From UBA7446 sp965656545 (GTDB lineage Bacteria; Bacteroidota; Bacteroidia; Flavobacteriales; Flavobacteriaceae), in contig CBFHKZ010000007.1 of assembly GCA_965656545.1 (NCBI GenBank), positions 1 to 63,890 of the forward strand: a stretch of 63,890 bases of DNA, in the 5' to 3' direction. The notes below the pieces were generated by a model. That model did not search any database and was not told the DNA's origin. It saw only the letters and a program-made list of their open reading frames with translations. Both the position numbers and the translations under genes were made by a program. Of this stretch, positions 7,325 through 16,744 are shown in pieces; within the stretch, counting starts at the first letter, position 1, and each line of letters opens with the position of its first letter.

Positions 7325-9043
7325 ATGCAAAAAGGAGTCATACTTAATGCTTACCCTGATAGTATTGGTGAGAACCTATCAGATTTGATTGATTTTTTTG
7401 ATACAAATGACTTCAATCAAGCCTTTGATTATTTATACCTTCTCCCCACGATATTTAACAGCGATTTGGATCGCGGTTTTTCAATTATAGATTATAATTT
7501 AAATCAATCATTAGTTAACAAAAAAGACTTAAAAAGGCTATCGGATCTAAGTATAAGTTTAAAGCTTGACATTGTACTGAACCATCTGTCAGTAGCCTCC
7601 CCACAATTCCAAGATATACTGCAAAAAGGAGATAAATCAGACTTCAAAGATTTTTTTATTGATTGGAACGCTTTCTGGAAAAACAACGGTAAACTAGGAG
7701 TAGATGGAATCGTAAAACCAAAAAAAGAATTCCTCCAAAAGCTTTTTATGCGTAAAGATGGATTACCCATCCTTGAAGTGAATTTTCCAGACGGTTCAAA
7801 ACGACCTTATTGGAATACTTTTTATCAAAAAAAAACATTTAATAAAATTCAACCTTCTGATCTAGATGAAGCTTTTTCTTCAAATGATGAAAAACAGTTT
7901 GTGACACGAGTCGTAAATGAAGCTATAGATCGTAAAGAGAATATTGATGAGGTGGATTTCTTAAAACTTTCAGCTAAAAAAAATCAAATTTTACACATAG
8001 TTCATCAAAAATGCAGCTATTTAGGGCAAATGGATCTAAATGCAAATTCAGAACGGGTATGGGAATTTTATCAAGATTGCTTAAAAAAAATCGCTTCCTA
8101 TGGATGTACAATTTTACGGCTGGATGCATTTGCTTATTTACACAAACGTGTTGGGGAACCAAACTTTTTCAACAAACCGGGAACCTGGGAGTATTTAAAT
8201 CGCTTTAAGGAAATGGCTGCTAGTTCTAAGCTTACGCTTCTGCCCGAGATTCACGCCGAATACGGATCTAAAACCCATCAGGAAGTTTCTAATAAAGGAT
8301 ATCTGATATATGATTTCTTCCTGCCAGGATTGATTATCTATAGCATTGAAAATGAAGATAATAAACCGTTAGTAAAATGGATTAGAGAGCTTATTGAAAA
8401 TAAATATGAGACCATTAATATGCTCGGCTGTCATGATGGTATTCCCGTATTAGACTTAAAAGGAAAAGAAATAGATGGTGTTTATAATGAAGGGTTGCTA
8501 ACAGAAACACAAATTGAAGAAGTTGTTGAACTTATTTTAAATAGGGGTGGAAAAATTAAAAACATTTATGATGCCAAAGGAAAAAAAATATCCTACTATC
8601 AAGTAAATGCAACTTATTTTAGTGCATTAGGTGAAAGCGAAAAAAAAATGGTGTTAGCAAGAGCCATTCAATTATTTACTCCTGGAACACCACAAGTTTG
8701 GTATCTTGACTTATTTGCAGGAAAAAATGATCACAACGCAGTTGAACTTGCTGGAACAGGTGGTCATAAAGAGATAAACAGAACCAACCTAAGACTTGAT
8801 CAGGTCAACAAAGCCCTAAAAAAAGAAGTTGTAAAAAAACAATTAGAACTCATAAATCTTCGGAATAGGCTTGATGCTTTTAATGGAGAATTAACCATGA
8901 AAAATACCGACAAAACTAAATTGGATTTAACCTGGAAACTGAAGAATGATTTTGCAAGACTAGAAGTAAATTTATCAAGCTTGCATTTTAGTATTTCCTA
9001 TACAGAAAATGGAAAACTTAACACGCAAGTATTCAACACGTAA
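7325..9043 (+). CDS. GH13 sucrose phosphorylase-type enzyme
   Basis: A 572-aa alpha-amylase-superfamily protein closest in motif layout to GH13 subfamily 18 (sucrose phosphorylase and relatives). Catalytic residues visible: nucleophile Asp267 in RLDAFAY, acid/base Glu308 in LLPEIH, transition-state Asp371 in GCHDGIP. The late motif GGHKEINRTNL is also typical of this group. No signal peptide, so cytoplasmic. Expected reaction: sucrose plus phosphate to glucose-1-phosphate plus fructose, which the adjacent fructokinase would trap. Relatives acting on sucrose-6F-phosphate or glucosylglycerate cannot be excluded from sequence alone. It is somewhat longer than the roughly 500-aa classical enzymes, with extra residues around 165-235. 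Confidence 0.8.
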   Translation: MQKGVILNAYPDSIGENLSDLIDFFDTNDFNQAFDYLYLLPTIFNSDLDRGFSIIDYNLNQSLVNKKDLKRLSDLSISLKLDIVLNHLSVASPQFQDILQKGDKSDFKDFFIDWNAFWKNNGKLGVDGIVKPKKEFLQKLFMRKDGLPILEVNFPDGSKRPYWNTFYQKKTFNKIQPSDLDEAFSSNDEKQFVTRVVNEAIDRKENIDEVDFLKLSAKKNQILHIVHQKCSYLGQMDLNANSERVWEFYQDCLKKIASYGCTILRLDAFAYLHKRVGEPNFFNKPGTWEYLNRFKEMAASSKLTLLPEIHAEYGSKTHQEVSNKGYLIYDFFLPGLIIYSIENEDNKPLVKWIRELIENKYETINMLGCHDGIPVLDLKGKEIDGVYNEGLLTETQIEEVVELILNRGGKIKNIYDAKGKKISYYQVNATYFSALGESEKKMVLARAIQLFTPGTPQVWYLDLFAGKNDHNAVELAGTGGHKEINRTNLRLDQVNKALKKEVVKKQLELINLRNRLDAFNGELTMKNTDKTKLDLTWKLKNDFARLEVNLSSLHFSISYTENGKLNTQVFNT

Positions 9044-9251
9044 AAGAATAAAAGAAAGGTTTATAAGGCACAATTAAGAGTCTAGGTAAGACACACCTTC
9101 GGTAAGCGCAATTTTATGACAAAAAACGAGAGTTTTCAGTAAAGTTGCAAACTTACTACCCCTCTTTTGAGTCAAAAAATGATGATAAAATCCTAACTAT
9201 TGAGTTGCTCAAAAACCAACAAACTCATTCTGAAATTTTTTGTATTAATTT
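9044..9251. other. Intergenic region after the sucrose operon
   Basis: 208 bp without a convincing gene. It contains a weak hairpin at 9139-9156 (GTAA-GTT / AACTTAC with a bulged A) followed shortly by CTCTTTTG, which might terminate the sucrose operon. Nothing else is recognisable. Confidence 0.35.
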
Positions 9252-9542
9252 TTAGTGTTTTTCCCAAAGCTTAGGATTCCTACTCGTGTGCAAAACGGCT
9301 AAAACTTCAACCGTTTGTGCCCTTAAAATATAATGTATTCCGTAAGGAAATCCTTTAATGTATCGAACTCGTGTTTTACGATATTTTTCTTGAAATAATT
9401 TAGGATTTTCTTTGATAACATCAAATTCAGTAAAGAGCTTTTCTAAAAATCTGTTCGTAATGTGAGAAGCTTTAATATCGTAATAATCCACAATTTCTTG
9501 AATATCCTCTCTAGCGAGAATGCGAATATGAAATTGATACAT
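9252..9542 (-). CDS. ParE/RelE superfamily toxin
   Basis: A 96-aa protein with the ParE/RelE-type layout: an N-terminal strand then helix ILAREDIQEIVDYY, a second helix FLEKLFTEFDVIKENPKL, and a C-terminal sheet containing RVRYIKGFPYGIHYI and a strand VEVLAVLHTSRNP. In this superfamily ParE members poison gyrase and RelE members cut mRNA; which applies here cannot be read off. Its ATG directly abuts the antitoxin stop codon (TAA-ATG), as usual for such pairs. Confidence 0.82.
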   Translation of the reverse strand: MYQFHIRILAREDIQEIVDYYDIKASHITNRFLEKLFTEFDVIKENPKLFQEKYRKTRVRYIKGFPYGIHYILRAQTVEVLAVLHTSRNPKLWEKH

Positions 9543-9758
9543 TTATTTTCGCTTAATCGAAGATTTTAATTCATCAAGCGTGATAAAATTCGCTGGATTT
9601 TGCGCTGCTTCTACAAGACGTTCATCTAAAACTTTTTTGTGAGCAGGACTTAATTCAGCTTTTTGAAGTTTCTGGACAATATACAACTGAAAATCTTCTA
9701 AAGTTTTAAAATGATTTTTTGGAATATCGATATTCTCATCAAAAGAAATTGTTGTCAT
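9543..9758 (-). CDS. Antitoxin of the ParE/RelE-type pair
   Basis: A 71-aa acidic/helical protein starting at ATG 9758. An ATG further upstream at 9794 would precede the predicted -7 element TATCTTTG (9776-9783) and is rejected. It has no clear DNA-binding signature that I can name, but it sits immediately upstream of the toxin with zero spacing and has the size and composition of an antitoxin. Identification rests mainly on context. Confidence 0.68.
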   Translation of the reverse strand: MTTISFDENIDIPKNHFKTLEDFQLYIVQKLQKAELSPAHKKVLDERLVEAAQNPANFITLDELKSSIKRK

Positions 9759-9775
9759 TTTAATTGTATTATAGT

Positions 9776-9783
9776 CAAAGATA
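9776..9783 (-). promoter_or_regulatory. -7 promoter element of the toxin-antitoxin operon
   Basis: TATCTTTG on the minus strand, 17 nt upstream of the antitoxin ATG at 9758, exactly fits TAnnTTTG. Confidence 0.55.
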
Positions 9784-9882
9784 TAAAAAATCAAGAAGTC
9801 GCAGCAGATTAAGAACCTATTTGGGTTGGGCTGTATTTCATAATATAACGCTCAAATTTAATAAGATGTAAAGCTCTTGCTG

Positions 9883-11898
9883 TTATTCAGGGTAAGCAAC
9901 TCGAAGGTGATAACTGCTTATAAGCTTCTCTACAAGTACTTTTTTGATTGTCTCAATTTCACGAAGCGTAATATTAGCTTCTAAAAATTGTTTTTCGTCC
10001 ATCAAGCGTTGTACAATCTTGTCTACAAAAGCAATAATTTTCTCTGCTGTGGGTTCTTTTAAGCTTTTTGATGCCGCCTCTACCCCATCTGAAATCATGA
10101 CAATAGCTGTTTCTTTTGAAAAGGGCTTGGGACCTGGGTATTGAAATTCTTCAATATCTACTTCGACATTGTTTTGCTTCGCCTGCTGATAAAAATAAAG
10201 CACCGTTGTTGTGCCGTGATGTGTGCGGATAAAATCAACAACCCTATCTGGCAACTTCGTCTTTCTGGCCAATGTAATACCATGCAACACATGTTCAATG
10301 ATGATTTTGGCACTTACCTCAGAGGAAAGGTCATCATGCGGGCTATAAGAAGCTTGGTTTTCACTAAAAAAAACGGGGTTCTTCATTTTACCGATGTCGT
10401 GGTACAAGGCACCAACCCTAGTAAGCAACGTATTGGCACCAATGGCATTGGCGGCAGCCTCGGCTATGTTGGCAACTTGCAAGGAGTGCTGAAATGTCCC
10501 TGGGGCTTTATCGGCCAGTTCTCGCAGAAGCTTACTGTTGGTGTCGGAGAGCTCCAGCAAAGAAGCATCGGAAACCAAACCAAATACTTTTTCGAAAATA
10601 TATATTAGTGGTTGGACGAATAAAATCGCCAAACCATTAACTACAAAAAGCAACAGTACGTCATATGACAACTGATTCAAGTTGCCATCGTGAATAAGGG
10701 TAAAGGCAATATGGGAAACAACATATAAGCCAACAATTAGCCCAACCGAAATAAACAGTTTAGCACGTCTATACAAGTCATTAACGGTAAGTGATGCCAA
10801 AATACCAGCCATCATTTGCAAGAACATAAACTCAAAGCTGTTGGGCACTAAGAAAGCAATGAGAAAAAGCGCAATCATTAGAGAAAAAAGCGCAATACGG
10901 GTATCAAAAAATGTGCGCAGAAGCAAGGGCAGCATACAAATGGGAACGGCATAGGCGTATAACGGATTTACATCTACAACTACTTTGGTCAGCAAGACCA
11001 TCAGCAATATATTGACACACAAAAAGGTGGTCCGTTTGTTGTTTTCAAAAACCAAGGGTCTTGTTCGCCATAAGAACACAAAAAGAAGCAATACGGGAAT
11101 AATAACCAGCAATGTATACCCTAAAATAATCCAAGCGGTATTGGACTGTGTCCATGTTTGAGACTCATACTCGAGCTGAAGGGACTGTAAAATTTTCAGC
11201 TTCTCGCCTTCAACAACCTCGCCTTTTGCAATAATCCGCGTTCCTTTAGTAACCAACCCACGGATGGGTACTATCCCTGCTACGGCTTCCGTACGAAATT
11301 GTGTGGTCAGGGCTTCGTCATAAGAGACATTAGGTGTTATTAAAGAGAGTAAATACTGTATGCTCGCATCAGACAAAATACCAAGTCCTGCTTCAGTCAA
11401 TTGGTTTTCTAATGCATTTTTAACGTCTATATCAGCATATAAATCTCCAAGTTTAATGGTTTTTTTTCTCGTGCTATTTACCAGTGCCACCTCCTCTTCA
11501 AATAAGGTCTCAGAAAAGGATACAACGCCAATATCATACATGGCTTCGATAGTAGTCCTCCAATTAATAAAAAGTGCGTTAGACGCTTCGCTAGCAGGAA
11601 GTGCTGCAACATATTGATCAAAAGCATCCAAGACGGTTGGAACTACTTCTTGATTAACCGAAAAATAGCGCGGAATATTAGCCTTTAAACGGGTTCTTTC
11701 TTCTTCTAATTCGACTTGTGTTTTTTGGATAGGAAAATCATAGGGAGCCAAGAGTGTTTCATATTGCCAAGGCTTGCCTGCTTGTATCTCATATTGAAAA
11801 CTACCCGCTCTAGGAAGTAGATACACAACCACACCTACCACAAGCAAACAAAGCAGTATCTTATAAAGTATGGCTTGAAATCTATAAAAGAGCGACAT
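9883..11898 (-). CDS. PgpH-like 7TM HD-domain phosphodiesterase
   Basis: A 671-aa membrane protein of the PgpH/YqfF (7TMR-HD) family, whose studied members hydrolyse cyclic di-AMP. There is one N-terminal transmembrane helix (about 10-27), a large extracytoplasmic domain (about 30-250), a block of about seven transmembrane helices (about 254-435) and a cytoplasmic HD domain. The HD metal ligands are visible as FQHS (His471), YHDIGK (His500-Asp501), His536 and RTHHGT (His560-His561). Length and order match the family. The promoter-like TATTTTTG lies 14 nt upstream of the ATG. Nucleotide specificity is inferred from the family. Confidence 0.9.
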   Translation of the reverse strand: MSLFYRFQAILYKILLCLLVVGVVVYLLPRAGSFQYEIQAGKPWQYETLLAPYDFPIQKTQVELEEERTRLKANIPRYFSVNQEVVPTVLDAFDQYVAALPASEASNALFINWRTTIEAMYDIGVVSFSETLFEEEVALVNSTRKKTIKLGDLYADIDVKNALENQLTEAGLGILSDASIQYLLSLITPNVSYDEALTTQFRTEAVAGIVPIRGLVTKGTRIIAKGEVVEGEKLKILQSLQLEYESQTWTQSNTAWIILGYTLLVIIPVLLLFVFLWRTRPLVFENNKRTTFLCVNILLMVLLTKVVVDVNPLYAYAVPICMLPLLLRTFFDTRIALFSLMIALFLIAFLVPNSFEFMFLQMMAGILASLTVNDLYRRAKLFISVGLIVGLYVVSHIAFTLIHDGNLNQLSYDVLLLFVVNGLAILFVQPLIYIFEKVFGLVSDASLLELSDTNSKLLRELADKAPGTFQHSLQVANIAEAAANAIGANTLLTRVGALYHDIGKMKNPVFFSENQASYSPHDDLSSEVSAKIIIEHVLHGITLARKTKLPDRVVDFIRTHHGTTTVLYFYQQAKQNNVEVDIEEFQYPGPKPFSKETAIVMISDGVEAASKSLKEPTAEKIIAFVDKIVQRLMDEKQFLEANITLREIETIKKVLVEKLISSYHLRVAYPE

Positions 11899-11912
11899 AA
11901 AAAAGATTTAAA

Positions 11913-11920
11913 CAAAAATA
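11913..11920 (-). promoter_or_regulatory. -7 promoter element of the pgpH-like gene
   Basis: TATTTTTG on the minus strand, 14 nt before the ATG at 11898. Confidence 0.5.
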
Positions 11921-11961
11921 CCACTTTTCAACATACAGCAACAAGGTCTTCATTTTATCTT

Positions 11962-11969
11962 TACTTTTG
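11962..11969 (+). promoter_or_regulatory. -7 promoter element of the NlpC/P60 gene
   Basis: TACTTTTG ends only 4 nt before the ATG at 11974, so transcription should begin at or next to the start codon (leaderless). Confidence 0.55.
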
Positions 11970-11973
11970 AATT

Positions 11974-12720
11974 ATGACGTATGGCATTTGTGGGTTGAGT
12001 TTGGTTCCGTTGCGTGAAGTTGCTCAATTTGATGCACCGCTGATAAGTGAGGTGTTATATGGTGAATTATTTGAGGTTATTAGCACCAATAAGAAATGGA
12101 GCAATGTCAAGCTCGCAGACGGTGCTGTGGGGTGGATTGATAACGAGCAATACATCGTTATTACAGATGAAGAATTCGCTAAGCTATCCAAGCAAGAGCC
12201 TAAAACAGCTGTTGATTTGGTCGAGTTTATTTTAAAAGACAACGATATCCTATTCCCTATTTCAATTGGAAGTACCATACAAAACTGTGCGTTTTTAGGA
12301 CATCGTTTTGAAGGACAGACCTCAGACGCCTCGGTTCAAAAAAACAACATCCCCAAAACAGCCTTTACATTTCTAAATACACCTTATAGAAAAGGAGGCA
12401 AGTCTCCCTTTGGTATTGATGCAGCGGGTTTTACACAAATCGTTTACAAGCTTTGTGGGGTAATGCTGCCCAGAACAGCCTCAGAACAGTCAGCAGTTGG
12501 GGAAGTACTTAGTTTTATTGAAGAGTCTGAACCCGGAGATTTGGCTTTTTTCGATGATGAAGAAGGCACTATTATCCATGTTGGCATTATACTTGAAAAC
12601 AACTATATCATTCATGCAGCTGGACAAGTACGGGTAGATCGCCTAGATCAAACAGGCATCTTTAATGTTGAAAAAAATACGCACACACACCAACTAAGAC
12701 TTATCAAATCCATCGTATAA
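11974..12720 (+). CDS. NlpC/P60-type protein with lost catalytic Cys
   Basis: A 248-aa protein with an N-terminal bacterial SH3-like region (about 10-62, with GWIDNEQY) and a C-terminal C40/NlpC-P60 fold (about 128-248). The family's active-site segment normally reads GIDCSGF; here it reads GIDAAGF, so the nucleophile position (residue 150, codon GCA at 12421) is Ala. The other active-site positions, His202 in IHVGI and His214 in IIHAAG, are kept. The reading frame is intact and the fold core (PYRKGGKSPFG) is well conserved, so it looks like a maintained pseudoenzyme, perhaps a peptidoglycan-binding protein. No signal peptide is seen. An error in this base cannot be ruled out, but two changed residues (A, A for C, S) argue against a single miscall. 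Confidence 0.83.
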   Translation: MTYGICGLSLVPLREVAQFDAPLISEVLYGELFEVISTNKKWSNVKLADGAVGWIDNEQYIVITDEEFAKLSKQEPKTAVDLVEFILKDNDILFPISIGSTIQNCAFLGHRFEGQTSDASVQKNNIPKTAFTFLNTPYRKGGKSPFGIDAAGFTQIVYKLCGVMLPRTASEQSAVGEVLSFIEESEPGDLAFFDDEEGTIIHVGIILENNYIIHAAGQVRVDRLDQTGIFNVEKNTHTHQLRLIKSIV

Positions 12721-12722
12721 AA

Positions 12723-12755
12723 AAACCCCGCATATAGCGAGGTTTTATTTTTTTT
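12723..12755. terminator. Bidirectional terminator between NlpC/P60 and TPR genes
   Basis: A hairpin with arms AAACCCCGC (12723-12731) and GCGAGGTTTT (12737-12746), one mismatch, is followed by ATTTTTTTT on the plus strand and by an A-tract that serves the opposite strand. It separates two convergent genes. Confidence 0.75.
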
Positions 12756-12765
12756 GGTAAATATT

Positions 12766-14019
12766 TTAGAGGTTTTCTAACATATCTCGATACTTTTTAA
12801 AGTTGGCAGTATCTCCAATGGTTCCGAAAATATTTTTAAGTGTGGTTAAGGCGTCAGCATTATTAGGATTGATGGATACCAATGTTTCCAAATAAGGTAC
12901 GGCTTCAAGGAAAAGACTTTCACGCTTCTGCTTTAAGGCATCGTATTTTCTATTTTCAGCTGCTGAATTTCCCAGTGCATTCATCTCCTCAACAATATCC
13001 GCCTCGCCTTCTAAAATAACTGAAGCCAAGTTAAGGTAAGTAGCTTCATAGGTAGGATCCAGTTCAATTGCCTTTTTGTAATAAGAAATTGAAGCTTCTC
13101 GGTTTCCTTTATTACCATTCACTACACCCAAATTATAATACAAAACCGCATTGTTTGGGTCTTGTGCTATGGCTTCTTCCATAAGCGAAGCAAAACGTGC
13201 CTCATCACCAATTTGATTATATAAATCTGCTTCTGTCAAAATCAAACCAACATCTTTGGGAGACATTGAGCGGGCATCTTTTATAGCTTGCATGGCAGCT
13301 TCATTATCTCCTTTTTGAACATAGATTAAGGCTATATTCTTTACAATTTCTGGCAATTTAGAATCAGAGAGTTCCTCACGTAAGTTCGTGAACTCTTTCG
13401 ATTTTTTATAGATCGCAAAGGTTGCGGCATCAGGCACTTCAGATTCTTCTCCAGAAGCAACTTCAGTAGCGTAATATGTTGTCTTACGCCCCTCATAATT
13501 AAGATCCTTAAGTCGTAGATAATATGACAATGAAGTATCGTAGTCTCCACCATTCACGGCGCTTGAAGCTGCGTAGTATAAGTAGTCTGTGTTATTTGGA
13601 GGGTCTAATTCGTATGCCGTATACAACAGCTTAGAAGCTGCTACATATTCTTCGCGACTATTCAAATCAACCGCTTCATTGATTAAGTCATTTGTCAGAC
13701 TTGAAACGTTACCTTGTATAAGTGAACCGTATTTTTTTAGGTTGGCACTTTTCTCAATGGAATTGGATTTATCAAATGCGGCAATAGCCTCGTCAAAGGC
13801 TTTGGTTTTCTGTTTTGAAATACCAAGCAAATAATAGTAATGCGAACTGTATTTTGCCTCTGCATTTTCAATCAGGGGTTGCATTTCATTTAAGGCAACT
13901 AATGCCTTTTCATAAAGACTTGCATCAACAAGTTTTTGAGCTGCTTTAAGCTCCTTTTTTTGTGCCACAGCCGTAAAAGATATTAAGGCAGCTAGAAGCA
14001 CAGGGAAATAAAATTTCAT
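12766..14019 (-). CDS. TPR-repeat exported protein
   Basis: A 417-aa protein with a signal peptide (MKFYFPVLLAALISFTAVAQ) and tetratricopeptide repeats over most of its length. The clearest units are around AVLYYNLGVVNGNKGNREASISYYKKAIELDPTYEA, written here as one TPR pair near residues 290-325, and a unit near 250-285. The repeats should act as a protein-interaction scaffold in the periplasm or outer membrane. It lies 10 bp downstream of gyrA and is probably co-transcribed with it. No enzymatic motif is visible; specific role unknown. Confidence 0.82.
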   Translation of the reverse strand: MKFYFPVLLAALISFTAVAQKKELKAAQKLVDASLYEKALVALNEMQPLIENAEAKYSSHYYYLLGISKQKTKAFDEAIAAFDKSNSIEKSANLKKYGSLIQGNVSSLTNDLINEAVDLNSREEYVAASKLLYTAYELDPPNNTDYLYYAASSAVNGGDYDTSLSYYLRLKDLNYEGRKTTYYATEVASGEESEVPDAATFAIYKKSKEFTNLREELSDSKLPEIVKNIALIYVQKGDNEAAMQAIKDARSMSPKDVGLILTEADLYNQIGDEARFASLMEEAIAQDPNNAVLYYNLGVVNGNKGNREASISYYKKAIELDPTYEATYLNLASVILEGEADIVEEMNALGNSAAENRKYDALKQKRESLFLEAVPYLETLVSINPNNADALTTLKNIFGTIGDTANFKKYRDMLENL

Positions 14020-14029
14020 ATTAAGTAGT

Positions 14030-16528
14030 TTATGAATTATCGTTATCTTCTATCGTTACATCAATGTCATCAACATCTTGAATCTCGTCCTCGTCGTTCA
14101 TCACTTTGGCTACTGCCGCAATCGAGTCATCGCCCTTTATGTTAATCAGACGAACGCCTTGTGTGGCACGGCCCATTACACGAAGGGTATCTACACCCAG
14201 TCGTATGGCAATTCCTGAACGGTTGATAATCATCAAGTCATCTCCGTCATTAACATTCTTAATCGCAACCAAATTACCTGTTTTTTCAGTTAGCGAAAGG
14301 GTTTTTACCCCTTTTCCACCTCTGTTGGTTATGCGATAATCATCCAAATTGGAACGCTTTCCATAGCCGTGCTCGGAAACCACCAAAATATCAGAGTCTA
14401 AATCATTTACAGTAACCATGCCAATAACTTCGTCATGGGCATCTTTCAATGAAATTCCTCGAACACCAGATGCATTTCTTCCCATAGGGCGGGTCTTGCT
14501 TTCTTCAAATCGAATGGCCTTCCCAGACTTAACTGCTAAGACAACCTGCGAAAGCCCAGTGGTGAGCTTGGCTTCAAGCAATTCGTCTCCTTCACGAACT
14601 GTAATCGCATTTATACCATTGGTTCTTGGTCTTGAATATTGTTCTAAAGAGGTCTTTTTAACTTGGCCTTTTTTGGTAGCCATTACAACAAACATGCTGT
14701 TGATGTAGTCCTCGTCCTTTAGATCTTGCGTACAAATAAAGGCTTTCACCTTATCATCTTGTTCAATATTAATTATGTTTTGGATGGCGCGTCCTTTAGC
14801 TGTCTTACTTCCCTCCGGAATTTCATAAACACGCAACCAGAAACATTTTCCTTTTTGGGTAAAGAACAACATATATTGGTGGTTGGTACCCACAAACAGG
14901 TGTTCTAAAAAGTCTTCGTTACGGGTAGTTGAGGCTTTCTGGCCCACTCCACCCCTATTCTGTGTGCGGTATTCTCCAAGCGGCGTTCTTTTAATATAAC
15001 CTGCGTGTGAGATGGTAATCACCACTTTCTCATCGGGAATCATGTCTTCGACACGGAAACTTCCTCCAGCATATTCTATGGTAGATCTACGTTCATCACC
15101 ATACTTGTTTTTAACTTCAAAAAGCTCGTTTTTAATGATTTCCATTCGACGATCTTTCTTGTCGAGAATGTCTTTTAAATCCGCTATGGTTTTCATCAAT
15201 TCATCAAACTCAGTGCGTAACTTATCCTGCTCCAGACCGGTTAGTTGGCGCAAACGCATCTCAACAATGGCTTTTGCCTGAATTTCTGTTAATTCAAAAG
15301 TGCTTATCAATTTGTTACGCGCCTCATCTGCATTTGCAGAGGCTTTAATCAAGGCAATAACTTCGTCAATATTGTCCGAAGCAATAATAAGTCCTTTTAG
15401 TATATGTGCACGCTCTTCGGCTTTACGCAATTCGTATTGTGTACGACGTACAACAACCTCGTGACGATGCTCCACAAAATGGTGAATCATATCCTTGAGA
15501 TTCAACATCTGCGGGCGTCCCTTAACTAGTGCAATATTGTTTACACTAAACGAAGATTGCAAGGCCGTGAATTTGTACAACATATTGAGTACAATGTTCG
15601 GAATTGCGTCACGCTTTAACACGTATACGATACGCATTCCGTTACGGTCAGACTCGTCGCGGATATTTGAAATGCCCTCAATTTTTTTGTCGTTAACCAT
15701 ATCGGCTGTCTTGCGAATCATCTCGGCCTTGTTAACTTGGTATGGAATTTCAGTAACGATGATGCATTCGCGACCGTTTACCTCTTCAATTTCTGCTTTT
15801 CCACGGACAACCACACGACCTCTGCCGGTGTGGAAGGCTTCTTTGACGCCTTCATATCCATATATAACACCGCCTGTTGGAAAATCTGGTGCTTTGATAT
15901 GCTCCATCAAACCGTCAATATCAATATCTGAGTTGTCGATGTAGGCAATCGTACCGTCGATAACCTCTGTGAGGTTGTGAGGTGGCATGTTGGTTGCCAT
16001 ACCCACAGCAATACCAGAAGCGCCGTTGATCAACAGATTAGGCACCCTGGTGGGCATTACGGTAGGCTCTTTTAAGGTATCGTCAAAATTCAACTGATGG
16101 TCAACGGTATCTTTATCGATATCGGCCATCATGTCTTCTGATATTTTTTGCAGACGTGCCTCTGTATAACGCATGGCTGCCGGGCTATCGCCATCAACAG
16201 ATCCAAAGTTACCTTGGCCATCAACCATCATATAACGCAAGCTCCAAGACTGAGCCATACGTACCATGGTGTCGTAAACCGATGTATCGCCGTGAGGGTG
16301 GTATTTACCCAACACTTCCCCAACAATACGTGCAGATTTTTTATACGATGAATTTGCTCTGACTCCCAATTCATGCATGCCGAAGAGCACACGACGGTGC
16401 ACAGGCTTTAGCCCATCACGAACATCTGGCAGTGCACGTGACACAATGACCGACATAGAATAGTCGATATAAGCCGACTTCATTTCGTCTTCAATGTTGA
16501 TTGGAATCAATTTATCTTCAGTAGCCAT
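14030..16528 (-). CDS. gyrA: DNA gyrase subunit A
   Basis: An 832-aa type II topoisomerase subunit that breaks and rejoins DNA with GyrB to introduce negative supercoils. The N-terminal breakage-reunion domain includes the catalytic Tyr121 in AAMRYTEARL and the conserved QGNFGSVDGD. The quinolone-resistance region reads HPHGDTSVYDT, with Thr at the Ser83-equivalent and Asp at the Asp87-equivalent (E. coli numbering). The C-terminal beta-pinwheel includes a GyrA-box-like QNRGGVGQK and further R-GGKG repeats, and the protein ends in an acidic tail, supporting gyrase rather than ParC. Length is normal. Confidence 0.97.
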   Translation of the reverse strand: MATEDKLIPINIEDEMKSAYIDYSMSVIVSRALPDVRDGLKPVHRRVLFGMHELGVRANSSYKKSARIVGEVLGKYHPHGDTSVYDTMVRMAQSWSLRYMMVDGQGNFGSVDGDSPAAMRYTEARLQKISEDMMADIDKDTVDHQLNFDDTLKEPTVMPTRVPNLLINGASGIAVGMATNMPPHNLTEVIDGTIAYIDNSDIDIDGLMEHIKAPDFPTGGVIYGYEGVKEAFHTGRGRVVVRGKAEIEEVNGRECIIVTEIPYQVNKAEMIRKTADMVNDKKIEGISNIRDESDRNGMRIVYVLKRDAIPNIVLNMLYKFTALQSSFSVNNIALVKGRPQMLNLKDMIHHFVEHRHEVVVRRTQYELRKAEERAHILKGLIIASDNIDEVIALIKASANADEARNKLISTFELTEIQAKAIVEMRLRQLTGLEQDKLRTEFDELMKTIADLKDILDKKDRRMEIIKNELFEVKNKYGDERRSTIEYAGGSFRVEDMIPDEKVVITISHAGYIKRTPLGEYRTQNRGGVGQKASTTRNEDFLEHLFVGTNHQYMLFFTQKGKCFWLRVYEIPEGSKTAKGRAIQNIINIEQDDKVKAFICTQDLKDEDYINSMFVVMATKKGQVKKTSLEQYSRPRTNGINAITVREGDELLEAKLTTGLSQVVLAVKSGKAIRFEESKTRPMGRNASGVRGISLKDAHDEVIGMVTVNDLDSDILVVSEHGYGKRSNLDDYRITNRGGKGVKTLSLTEKTGNLVAIKNVNDGDDLMIINRSGIAIRLGVDTLRVMGRATQGVRLINIKGDDSIAAVAKVMNDEDEIQDVDDIDVTIEDNDNS

Positions 16529-16744
16529 TCGGTTTTAATTTAATGTTACGACATAATTGCTAAAATACGTATTCAACGAATGAATATATATTAATATGAA
16601 GTCTATTTTCTTATAATTTATTAACAAAAGGTATTTGAAACTGTTGCGAAATTTTTTACTCATTTTATTTGTAATTCAACAATTTTTTTTGTCTATTCGT
16701 TATGTATCTGGTTCAATTTTTGAACACAGTATTTAAAAAAAGCT

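Noticed and set aside
10141..10608. 155-aa open frame on the plus strand
   Set aside because: Lies wholly inside the pgpH-like gene on the opposite strand, which has strong domain support; the antisense frame has no family features.
15495..15944. 149-aa open frame on the plus strand
   Set aside because: Antisense to conserved gyrA sequence; composition reflects the opposite-strand codons.
16529..16744. Small gene or RNA in the gyrA-clpC spacer
   Set aside because: A+T-rich sequence with no open frame of note, no hairpin-plus-T-tract and no tRNA-like fold; it is most simply a divergent promoter region.
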